NCBI RefSeq assembly: GCF_022678645.1 | Contig: NZ_JALBWV010000009.1 | Coordinates: 1-64,000 of the forward strand | Length of the DNA stretch: 64,000 nucleotides | Direction of reading: 5' to 3' | DNA from: Saccharopolyspora soli | GTDB taxonomy: Bacteria; Actinomycetota; Actinomycetes; Mycobacteriales; Pseudonocardiaceae | Shown: piece after piece, positions 57,623-64,000 of the stretch | How the letters are laid out: each line of letters opens with the position of its first letter | How positions within the stretch are numbered: position 1 is the first letter of the stretch | Notes under the pieces: generated by a model | What the model was told of the DNA's origin: nothing | Database searches by the model: none | What the model saw: only the letters and a program-made list of their open reading frames with translations | Made by a program: the position numbers and the translations under genes

Positions 57623-58867
57623 TCAGACGGCCTGGTCCAGGCCCATCGCGGACAGCGCGGTGCGGAACTTCGCGGAGGTCTCGGCCAATTCGTCGGCCGG
57701 ATCCGAGCCCGCGACGATGCCCGCGCCCGCGTACAACCGCAGCACGTCGGCCTCGATGTCGGCACACCGGATCGCGACCACCCATTCGCCGTCACCGGCG
57801 GCGTCGCACCAGCCCACCATGCCCGCGTAGTAGCCGCGCTCGAACGGCTCGGTCTCGGCGATGACCTCGCGGGCCCGCTGCGGCGGAGTGCCGCACACCG
57901 CCGGGGTGGGGTGCAGCGCGTCGGCCAATTCCAACGAAGAGGTCGCCGGCTCGCGGAGCGCACCGGTGATCTCGGTGGCCAGGTGCCACATGGCGGCGGT
58001 GCTGACCACCGTCGGCCCGAACACGTCCAGGTTGCGGCAGAACGGACGCAGTGCCTGCACCACCGCGTCGACGACGGCGGCGTGCTCGCGATGATCCTTG
58101 TCCGAAGTGGACAGTTCGGTGGCGAGGCGCTGGTCTTCGACCGGGTCCGCGCTGCGCGGCCGGGAACCGGCCATCGGGTTGGACCGAACCCGCGGGCCGT
58201 GCCGCGACACCAGCAGTTCCGGGCTGGCTCCGAGGAAGGTGCGCCGCAGCGGCGGTTGCGGGCCGAAGCTGTCGCGGGTGCCGTCTTCGCCGCGTTGCGG
58301 CAGATCCACCGCGAAGGTGCAGCTGGCCGGGTCGGCCAGCGCGAGGTTGCACAGCACGTCGCGGACGTCGATCGGTGCTGCGGTGGTCAACTCCAGCGAG
58401 CGCGCTAGGACCACCTTGCTCAGCTCGCCATCGGTCACCCGCCGCAGCACCCGACTCACGCTGCGCTCGTACTCGGCGGGCGCGGGCACCGGGCGGACGT
58501 GACAGTCGCGGGTCGCACGGCGCGGCGCCTGCGGCACCACGACGTTCAACGGCGTCGCCCGCACCACTTCCTCGGGCAGCACCAAATGCGCGGGCAGGCT
58601 CTCACCGAAGGGCACGGCGCCCACGACCAGCGGATTGCGTCGACCGAATTCCGTTGCGCTGGCGAGGAAATCCGCCACCCGTCGGGGCAGTTCCTCGCGG
58701 GCGCACTGCACCTTCGGGACGGTCGCGGCCACCCCGCGGGCCAGCAGCACACCGTTCGGCGCGGAGAAGAGGAACGACGACCCCACCTCGTAGGCAGCCA
58801 GCAACCGGGTCGCCGCATCGTCGGCGACGACGCCGATGCTGTCGATTTCGCTGTCGATGGTGGTCAT
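57623..58867 (-). CDS. isochorismate synthase
   Basis: A 414-residue chorismate-binding enzyme converting chorismate to isochorismate for catecholate siderophores or other salicylate/2,3-DHB products. The C-terminal domain is intact: [38 protein letters not shown] and [17 protein letters not shown] at 58867 with GGAAAGG 5 nt upstream. An iron-box-like sequence (58930-58948) about 65-80 nt upstream indicates control by an IdeR/DmdR repressor. No 2,3-dihydroxybenzoate or siderophore-assembly genes flank it, so the pathway partners must be elsewhere. Confidence 0.9.
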   Translation of the reverse strand: MTTIDSEIDSIGVVADDAATRLLAAYEVGSSFLFSAPNGVLLARGVAATVPKVQCAREELPRRVADFLASATEFGRRNPLVVGAVPFGESLPAHLVLPEEVVRATPLNVVVPQAPRRATRDCHVRPVPAPAEYERSVSRVLRRVTDGELSKVVLARSLELTTAAPIDVRDVLCNLALADPASCTFAVDLPQRGEDGTRDSFGPQPPLRRTFLGASPELLVSRHGPRVRSNPMAGSRPRSADPVEDQRLATELSTSDKDHREHAAVVDAVVQALRPFCRNLDVFGPTVVSTAAMWHLATEITGALREPATSSLELADALHPTPAVCGTPPQRAREVIAETEPFERGYYAGMVGWCDAAGDGEWVVAIRCADIEADVLRLYAGAGIVAGSDPADELAETSAKFRTALSAMGLDQAV

Positions 58868-58929
58868 GGCAACCTTTCCAGGTTCGCGGCGGGTCGGGCG
58901 CGCAACGTGCATCGCATCCTTCTGCCAAC

Positions 58930-58948
58930 CCAGGCAAGCCTAACCTTT
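58930..58948 (-). promoter_or_regulatory. IdeR/DmdR-type iron box upstream of the isochorismate synthase
   Basis: On the minus strand AAAGGTTAGGCTTGCCTGG resembles the 19-bp TTAGGTTAGGCTAACCTAA consensus, with the left half and centre conserved. Its centre lies 72 nt before the ATG, in the promoter region. Confidence 0.72.
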
Positions 58949-59028
58949 GTCGGGTGAGTCGAGTCTAGAACACGGACGCGTTCGGATCGCCCCTCGAACG
59001 GGGTGGCATCGATCACCGCACCGCAGGA

Positions 59029-60366
59029 CTAGCGTGCGATGCCTTGGACGAAGCCGAGGTCGACCAGGTCTTGGGGGCGCAGTCGCAGGAGCCCGGCGAG
59101 TTCCGGCACCTCCGCCGGGGCGCGCTTGAGGATCGCGGCGCTGGATTCTGGTGCTATCACGGCGAAATACGCATCCGAGGTGATCCAGGTCCGCTCCGGG
59201 GCGGCCAGCGCCAGCGCACCGCCCGAGCCGCCCTCGCCGATGACCAGGGTGGTGATCGGCACCCGCGCGTCGGCGACCGCGGTGAACGACTCCGCGATGG
59301 CCGGTCCGATGCCGCCGCGCTCGGCCGCCGCGTCGTTGGCCGCGCCCGGTGTGTCCACCAGGGTCAGCACCGGGATGCCGAGTTGGTCGGCGAGCCGGAT
59401 CAGCCGGGCGGCGGTGCGGAATCCGGCCGGGGTGTTCGCCGTTCCGGTCTGGGCGGCGAAGGCGATGGTGCGTCCGCGGTGATCACCGATTCCGCAGATC
59501 ATCCCGGCGTCCCGGCCACCCGCGCGGTCGCCGCTGATCTCGAACCGGTTGGTGAAGTAGGCGTCCAGGTAGGCCCGCGCCCGCGGGCGGTCCGCCGCGC
59601 GGGCCCGCTGCACCGCGTGCCACCCGGTAGCGGGCAGATCACCGCTGGTTAGCGCGGCCGGGACCGGGGCGGGCTCCGGCGGCCGGACGAGCCGTTGCGG
59701 ATGCAGCAGCGCCACCAGATCCGCGAGCACATCTGGCAGTTCGGCGTCGTCGACGATCCGGTCCACCTGACCGTCGGCGAGTTTGCCCTCGGCGGTGAAC
59801 GCCTCGCCGGTGTCGATCGGGCGGCGCACCCGGCTGCCGCCGAAGGCGACGGCCGCGCCGGGCGCTGCCAGCACCACGTCGGCCGCCGCCGCCAGCGCCG
59901 CCCACATGCCACCGGTGGTCGGATCGCGCAGCACCGTGACGTGCGGGATCCGGGCCTGGCGGGTCAACAGCGCGGCGCGTGAGATCTCCTGCAGTTGACG
60001 CAGGGCGCAGATGCCCTCCTGCATCCGGCTGCCGCCGGAGGCCACCAGCGAGATCACCGGTAGCCGCTGTTGCCTGGCCTGTTCGAAGGCGGCCACCACG
60101 CGCGCTCCGGCCGCGGTACCGATCGAGCCACCGAGGAAGCCGAATTCGAACGCGATGAACACCGCCTGCCGCGAGCCGACCCAGCCCCGCCCGCAGAGCA
60201 CGGATTCCGCCGCGCCGGTCCGGGCGGTGACGCGGGCACGCTGGTCGTCGTAACCGGGCCAGCCCAACGGACCGTCCGGGACCGACCGGTCAGCCGGGGG
60301 CTCGAACTCCTCGAACCCCTGGCTGACCGACTCGACCAGCACGCGAGCCGCGGTGTGCTCAGCCAT
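59029..60366 (-). CDS. single-chain carboxyltransferase (AccD/AccA-fused, acetyl/propionyl-CoA carboxylase type)
   Basis: A 445-residue protein with two crotonase-like carboxyltransferase halves (about 65-240 beta type, VASGGSRMQEGICAL; about 270-440 alpha type, VDTPGAANDAAAERGGIGPAIAESF and IGEGGSGGALALA). It transfers a carboxyl group between biotin and acyl-CoA. There is no zinc-ribbon of classical AccD at the N-terminus. The start overlaps the stop of matB by 8 bp, so the two are coupled; a biotin carboxylase and BCCP are not in the window. The ATG at 60366 is preferred over Arg-rich upstream extension. Confidence 0.82.
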   Translation of the reverse strand: MAEHTAARVLVESVSQGFEEFEPPADRSVPDGPLGWPGYDDQRARVTARTGAAESVLCGRGWVGSRQAVFIAFEFGFLGGSIGTAAGARVVAAFEQARQQRLPVISLVASGGSRMQEGICALRQLQEISRAALLTRQARIPHVTVLRDPTTGGMWAALAAAADVVLAAPGAAVAFGGSRVRRPIDTGEAFTAEGKLADGQVDRIVDDAELPDVLADLVALLHPQRLVRPPEPAPVPAALTSGDLPATGWHAVQRARAADRPRARAYLDAYFTNRFEISGDRAGGRDAGMICGIGDHRGRTIAFAAQTGTANTPAGFRTAARLIRLADQLGIPVLTLVDTPGAANDAAAERGGIGPAIAESFTAVADARVPITTLVIGEGGSGGALALAAPERTWITSDAYFAVIAPESSAAILKRAPAEVPELAGLLRLRPQDLVDLGFVQGIAR

Positions 60367-61807
60367 GCCCCAGCGCCTTCTTCTGCACCTTGCCCATCTC
60401 GTTGCGCGGCAAGGCATCCAGGTACCGCACCACTCGCGGCCGCTTGTGCGGGGTGAGCAGCCGGGCCACGTGGTCGATCAGTTCCTGCTCGGCGACCTGC
60501 TGGCCGGGCGCGCGCACGATCCAGGCGACGATGCGTTCCCCCAGGTCGGCGTCTGGTTCGCCGGTGACCGCGACCTCGGCGACCGCCGGGTGCTCCAGCA
60601 GGCAGTTCTCGATCTCGCCCGCGCCGATCTTGTATCCGCCGCTCTTGATGATGTCGGTGGCCTTGCGGCCGACGATCCGGATGTAGGCGTCCGGCGAGCG
60701 CGTCGCCATGTCTCCGGTGCGGAACCAGCCGTCCACGAACGCCGCCGAGGTGGCGTCCGGCCGGTTGAGGTAGCCGCTGAACAGGTTCGAGCCGCGCACC
60801 AGGATCTCGCCGACGGTTTCGTCGTCGCTGGCGGTGATCTCGCCGCCCTGCTCGTCGACCAGCTTGAGCTCCACCCCGGCGAACGGGCGTCCCACGTAGC
60901 CGGGGCGGCGGTCGCCGTCGGCGCGCACCCCGGTGTTCATGATCGTCTCGCTCATGCCGTAGCGCTCGACGACCCGCTGGCCGGTCAGCCGCTCGATCCG
61001 CTCGTGCTCCACCGCGGGCAGCGCCGCCGAACCGGAAACCAGCAGCCGCGCCTTGCCGACCGCCCGCCCGATCTGCGGATCGCGCTCGGCGTCCTCGGCC
61101 AGCCGGTGGTACATGGTCGGCACGCCGAACATCATCGTCGCGGGCCCGGCGAGCTCCTCGGCCACCGCCGCGGAGGAGAACTTGCCCAGGTGGTGCACCG
61201 TGCCGCCCAGCCTTACCGGACCGAGCGTGCCGAGGATCAGGCCGTGCACGTGGAACAGCGGCAGGGCGTGCACCAGGACGTCGCGTTCGGTCCACTCCCA
61301 CGCCTCGGCCAGCGCGTCGAGGTTGGCGCGGACCGCGCGGCGCGGCAGCACCACGCCCTTCGGCGGCCCGGTGGTGCCCGAGGTGTAGACGATCAGCGCC
61401 GGGTCCTCCTCGGCGGCCTCCGGCGGCAGTTCGCCGCCCCGGACGCTCAGATCCACCTCCTCCACCGGCACGTCGCCGAGCCCTTCCGGCGGCTGGAAAC
61501 CGGGCGGCGCCAGCAGGAGCTCGGGCGCGCTGTCGCTGAGGATGTGCGCCAGTTCCCGCTCCCCCACCTTCGGATTGATCGGGACCACCGCGATGCCCGC
61601 GCTCAGCCCGCCGATGACGGCCGCGCAGGTTTCCGGCGTCGCGGTCGCCCACACCGCGATCCGCTTCGCCATGGCGACGCGCTCGGCGATCCCGGCGGCC
61701 ACCGCCGCGAGCTCCCGGTAGTCCAGCGTGCGCGCACCGAAGCGCAGCGCCTCCTTGTCGTCGGGCTTCCGCAATTTGGGGAACAGCACCTGCGCCGCGC
61801 TGGCCAT
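60359..61807 (-). CDS. matB: malonyl-CoA synthetase MatB-like acyl-CoA synthetase
   Basis: A 482-residue ANL ligase. TSGTTGPPKGVVLPRRA, the RYGMSETIMNT adenylate motif, FRTGDMATRSPDAYIRIVGRKATDIIKSGGYKIGAGEIEN and the C-terminal KRPRVVRYLDALPRNEMGKVQKKAL match Streptomyces MatB (malonyl/methylmalonyl-CoA synthetase) closely; the Arg-rich HVHGLILGTLG pocket region also agrees. Activates malonate or methylmalonate, possibly for polyketide or fatty acid extender units. The ATG at 61807 has GGAGG 5 nt upstream. Coupled to the carboxyltransferase gene. Confidence 0.85.
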   Translation of the reverse strand: MASAAQVLFPKLRKPDDKEALRFGARTLDYRELAAVAAGIAERVAMAKRIAVWATATPETCAAVIGGLSAGIAVVPINPKVGERELAHILSDSAPELLLAPPGFQPPEGLGDVPVEEVDLSVRGGELPPEAAEEDPALIVYTSGTTGPPKGVVLPRRAVRANLDALAEAWEWTERDVLVHALPLFHVHGLILGTLGPVRLGGTVHHLGKFSSAAVAEELAGPATMMFGVPTMYHRLAEDAERDPQIGRAVGKARLLVSGSAALPAVEHERIERLTGQRVVERYGMSETIMNTGVRADGDRRPGYVGRPFAGVELKLVDEQGGEITASDDETVGEILVRGSNLFSGYLNRPDATSAAFVDGWFRTGDMATRSPDAYIRIVGRKATDIIKSGGYKIGAGEIENCLLEHPAVAEVAVTGEPDADLGERIVAWIVRAPGQQVAEQELIDHVARLLTPHKRPRVVRYLDALPRNEMGKVQKKALGHG

Positions 61808-62011
61808 GACCACCTCCACGCTCTGCAATGTCACGCCCGCGGACCTCCGGTGCCCGGCGAGGCCCGAGTCCGGCAGTGGTCCACTGGCTCGACCACTTTT
61901 GCTCCGGCATCGTGGCCACGTCAAGGGAATGTGCCGGAATTGGCTCATCCACTCAGCCATCGGGCCGGTGTTAGCCTGGCCACCACGCGATTTCCGGTCT
62001 GGAGGAACCCG

Positions 62012-62737
62012 GTGTCCGAAGCCCTGCGCCCACTCGCCCGCCCTCGGCTGTACGAGCAGGTCGTGCAGCGGTTGCGCGAGCACGTGGCGGATTCCGGACT
62101 GCGCGTCGGCGACCGGCTGCCACCGGAGCGGGAGCTCGCCGAGCGGCTCGGTGTGAGCCGCGCGTCGGTGAAGCAGGCGATCGTGGTGCTTGAGGTGCAG
62201 GGTCTCGTCGAGGTCCGGCATGGCGGCGGCACCTACCTGCGCCGCGCGTCGCTGGACGTCGAGCCGGTCGATGAACTGGTGGCGCGCAAGCGACGCCTGC
62301 CGGACGTGCTGGAGGCGCGGGAGGCGTTGGAGACCAAGCTCGCCGAACTGGCCGCGCAGCGCCGCACCGAGGCCGACCTCGCCGAGGTCGATGCGGCGTT
62401 GGCGGACATGCGCCGCGAGATCGCCGACGGTGAACTCGGCAGCGAGGGCGACCGGCGGTTCCACGCCGCGATCACCGCGGCCGCGCACAACCCGCTGCTG
62501 GCCGAATTCATGCGCACCATCGCCGCGGAGATCGCCGAGAGCCGCCAGGAGTCGCTGCGCCAGCCGGACCGGCCAGGAAAGTCGCTGGCCCAGCACGAAC
62601 GCATCGCCGAGGCGATCCGGGCGGGCAACCCGCGCGCGGCGGTCACCGCGATGCGCCGGCACCTGCGGACCGTCAGCCGAGTCCGACTGCTGTCCTGGGA
62701 CCCCGACGCCGAACCCACCCGATCAAGCGACGAGTGA
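62012..62737 (+). CDS. FadR/GntR-family transcriptional regulator
   Basis: A 241-residue GntR regulator: winged helix (about 8-75, RLREHVADSGLRVGDRLPPERELAERLG ... ASVKQAIVVLEVQGLVEVRHGGGTYL, by segments) and an FCD ligand domain (about 95-215) whose His residues (RRFHAAITAAAH; ...QHERIAEAI; MRRHL) can bind a metal and a carboxylate. The GTG at 62012 has GGAGGA 5 nt upstream. It is divergent from the malonyl-CoA synthetase gene and probably its malonate-responsive repressor. Confidence 0.9.
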   Translation: MSEALRPLARPRLYEQVVQRLREHVADSGLRVGDRLPPERELAERLGVSRASVKQAIVVLEVQGLVEVRHGGGTYLRRASLDVEPVDELVARKRRLPDVLEAREALETKLAELAAQRRTEADLAEVDAALADMRREIADGELGSEGDRRFHAAITAAAHNPLLAEFMRTIAAEIAESRQESLRQPDRPGKSLAQHERIAEAIRAGNPRAAVTAMRRHLRTVSRVRLLSWDPDAEPTRSSDE

Positions 62738-62780
62738 AGGGCACCTTTGACCGAGTAAGCCGGTCAAAGGTGCCCTTCAC
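62734..62780. repeat. dispersed palindrome, copy 3 (terminator-like)
   Basis: Perfect 20-bp arms (62734-62753 and 62761-62780) around AGTAAGC. The left arm overlaps the stop codon of the GntR gene. Closest to copy 1 in the loop (both contain GAGTAAG). Confidence 0.88.
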
Positions 62781-62919
62781 CTCGAAAAATGTGCCCGGAC
62801 GGGTGTTGGCGGTGGGGGCTCGGTAGGCTCGGTCGGCCCTGTTTCAGCAGCTGTGGAGCATGTGACGTGATCGACCACCCGAGTTCGCCGCGCGGACGTG
62901 CCGTCGTGCGGGCGCTCCG

Positions 62920-63414
62920 GTGATCGGGTGGTTGCTGGCCACCGCGGGCACCGCCGCGCTCGGCAGCATCTTCCCGCTGGTCAACATCGAGCTGTACCTG
63001 CTGGGCATCGTGTCAACTGTGGACGGGATCAGTTGGTGGGCGGTCGGGTTGGCCGCCGCGTTGGGCCAGGTGGCCGGTAAGACCCTGTTCTACTTCGCGG
63101 GGAAAGGCGGCTTCGCGCTCGGGGAACGGCTGCGCAAGCGGATCGAGGCCAAGCGGCGGGGCAGGTGGGCCGCCTGGTTCGAGAAGTTCCACCGGCGGAC
63201 CGAGGAACGCCCGTGGTGGGGCCTCGGCGTGCTGTGCCTGACCGCCGTGCCCGGCATTCCGCCCTACAGCCTGATGTGCTTCCTCTCCGGCGCGGCGGGC
63301 ATCCCGCTGCTGGGCTTCCTGGCCGCCAGCCTCGTCGGGCGCGGACTGCACTTCCTGATCGTCGCCGGTGCTCCTGAACTGCTGCACTGGCTCCCCGCCG
63401 CGCTCGGGTCGTGA
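62920..63414 (+). CDS. DedA/SNARE-associated (VTT) family membrane protein
   Basis: A 164-residue membrane protein with about four to five hydrophobic segments. The FYFAGKGGFALGERLRKR and GLGVLCLTAVPGIPPYSLMCFLSGAAGIPLLGF stretches resemble YqaA/DedA-type proteins, which function in membrane lipid or undecaprenyl-phosphate homeostasis; the R-x3-PxxP-type motif of true DedA is only partly present. GTG start at 62920, weak Shine-Dalgarno. Confidence 0.7.
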   Translation: MIGWLLATAGTAALGSIFPLVNIELYLLGIVSTVDGISWWAVGLAAALGQVAGKTLFYFAGKGGFALGERLRKRIEAKRRGRWAAWFEKFHRRTEERPWWGLGVLCLTAVPGIPPYSLMCFLSGAAGIPLLGFLAASLVGRGLHFLIVAGAPELLHWLPAALGS

Positions 63415-63454
63415 GTGCTCAACCGGGCTCCAACCCGGCCACGCACTCACGACC
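63407..63454 (+). terminator. hairpin at the end of the DedA-like gene
   Basis: GGTCGTGAGTGC (63407-63418) and GCACTCACGACC (63443-63454) pair perfectly over 12 bp; an inner CCGGG/CCCGG pair can extend it. The stop codon of the DedA-like gene lies in the left arm. Confidence 0.7.
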
Positions 63455-63564
63455 GCGCACACCGGTGGCGCCCGACCACGCACCGGGGTGCGAACGTACC
63501 GAAACGATCACACACCGCGAGGCCGATTAGGACTCCGGCGGTACGTCTTCTACGGTGCGAGTCC

Positions 63565-64000
63565 GTGAGTGTATTGCGAACGATGCCTGTCGAGGACGTG
63601 CTGACCCGCGGCGCGCGCAGCGGACTGATCCGTCGGCTCACCGGACGGGACCTGGTCGGCTTCGGTATCGGCATCATCATCGGCACCGGCGTGTTCACGC
63701 TGGCCGGGATCGAAGCCAAGGAGCACGCCGGTCCCGCGGTCGTGCTGTCGTTCGTCGTCGGCGGCATCGTCGCGGCGCTGGCCGCGCTGTGCTACGCGGA
63801 GCTCGCCTCGGCGGTGCCGACCGCGGGCAGCGCCTACACCTACGGGTACGCGACGCTGGGCGAGATCTTCGCCTGGATCATCGGTTGGGACCTGCTGCTG
63901 GAGTTCGCGCTCGGCGCCGCGGTGGTCTCGCGCAGCTGGTCGGGCTACGTCGCGAACCTGCTCGGGCTGCCGGAGGCGTGGTTCGGCGAGGACGCGGCGG
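63565..64000 (+). CDS. APC-family amino acid permease, 5' part only
   Basis: The first 145 codons of a membrane protein, cut by the window end. DLVGFGIGIIIGTGVFTLAG is the conserved glycine-rich helix 1 of cationic/neutral amino acid permeases (APC superfamily), followed by SFVVGGIVAALAALCYAELASAVPTAGSAYTYGYATLGE. The frame is open from GTG 63565 to base 64000 without a stop. Start placement is uncertain; ATG 63583 is a second choice. Confidence 0.8.
   Translation, partial: MSVLRTMPVEDVLTRGARSGLIRRLTGRDLVGFGIGIIIGTGVFTLAGIEAKEHAGPAVVLSFVVGGIVAALAALCYAELASAVPTAGSAYTYGYATLGEIFAWIIGWDLLLEFALGAAVVSRSWSGYVANLLGLPEAWFGEDAA

Overview
The window is high-GC actinobacterial DNA with frequent GTG starts, GGAGG-type ribosome binding sites and short ATGA gene overlaps. 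Several markers point to Pseudonocardiaceae, most likely Saccharopolyspora or a close relative: an ergothioneine cluster (egtABCD), a GarA protein with the ETTSVF motif, a DosR-like regulator beside an Hrp1-like CBS protein, an IdeR/DmdR-type iron box and a DasR-like site. The assignment to genus is inference. I saw no rRNA, tRNA, CRISPR array, prophage or transposase. Two tracts of about 100 bp of nearly pure G/C (1-102 and 3592-3690) look like assembly artefacts and bracket the first block of genes.

Layout. 0.1-3.6 kb: an NRAMP-like transporter, a small membrane protein, a 68-residue ORF and an OFA-type MFS transporter cut by the second G/C tract. 3.7-6.7 kb (minus): a sugar-acid kinase, a PdxA2-type dehydrogenase and a DeoR regulator, resembling the D-threonate/D-erythronate pathway. 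7-12.6 kb: a tiny ORF, a nested inverted repeat, a 1324-residue hybrid histidine kinase with an array of HAMP units, a DosR/LuxR response regulator and an Hrp1-like CBS protein. 12.8-16.3 kb: a GT39-like membrane glycosyltransferase, a PrsW-family protease and a GNAT acetyltransferase. 16.3-20.9 kb: semialdehyde dehydrogenase, class III transaminase and a divergent PucR regulator. 21.1-21.5 kb: two tiny Cys-rich ORFs, the second frameshifted. 21.6-26.1 kb (minus): egtA-egtB-egtC-egtD. 26.2-34.5 kb: an AcnR-like TetR with a candidate operator, an FUSC exporter, a PLP decarboxylase, a secreted tripeptidyl aminopeptidase, a POT peptide transporter and a mycothiol-dependent-type DinB protein.

34.5-39.5 kb: a possible leader peptide, two CNNM/CorC-family membrane proteins, a Ser/Thr kinase with an extracellular CBM6-like domain and a conserved protein of unknown function. 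39.5-43.1 kb: two MFS exporters around an ArsR regulator. 43.2-45.8 kb (minus): an ECF cobalt/nickel importer (cbiM, PDGLE/cbiN-like, cbiQ, cbiO). 46-53.1 kb (minus): a block syntenic with the mycobacterial Rv1822-Rv1832 region: gcvP with a tandem glycine riboswitch, a MerR regulator, a DUF151 nuclease, garA, gcvH and a CDP-alcohol phosphatidyltransferase. 53.3-64 kb: a propionyl/acetyl-CoA synthetase, a secreted GH20 hexosaminidase with a DasR-like site, an orphan isochorismate synthase behind an iron box, a malonyl-CoA synthetase with a fused carboxyltransferase, a FadR-type GntR regulator, a DedA-like protein and an amino acid permease cut by the window end.

A 47-48 nt palindrome with a conserved loop occurs three times (32161, 57546, 62734), each immediately after a gene, and looks like a dispersed genomic repeat family used as terminators. 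Themes across the window are nitrogen and C2-C4 acid catabolism, redox and dormancy sensing, glycine cleavage and metal handling.
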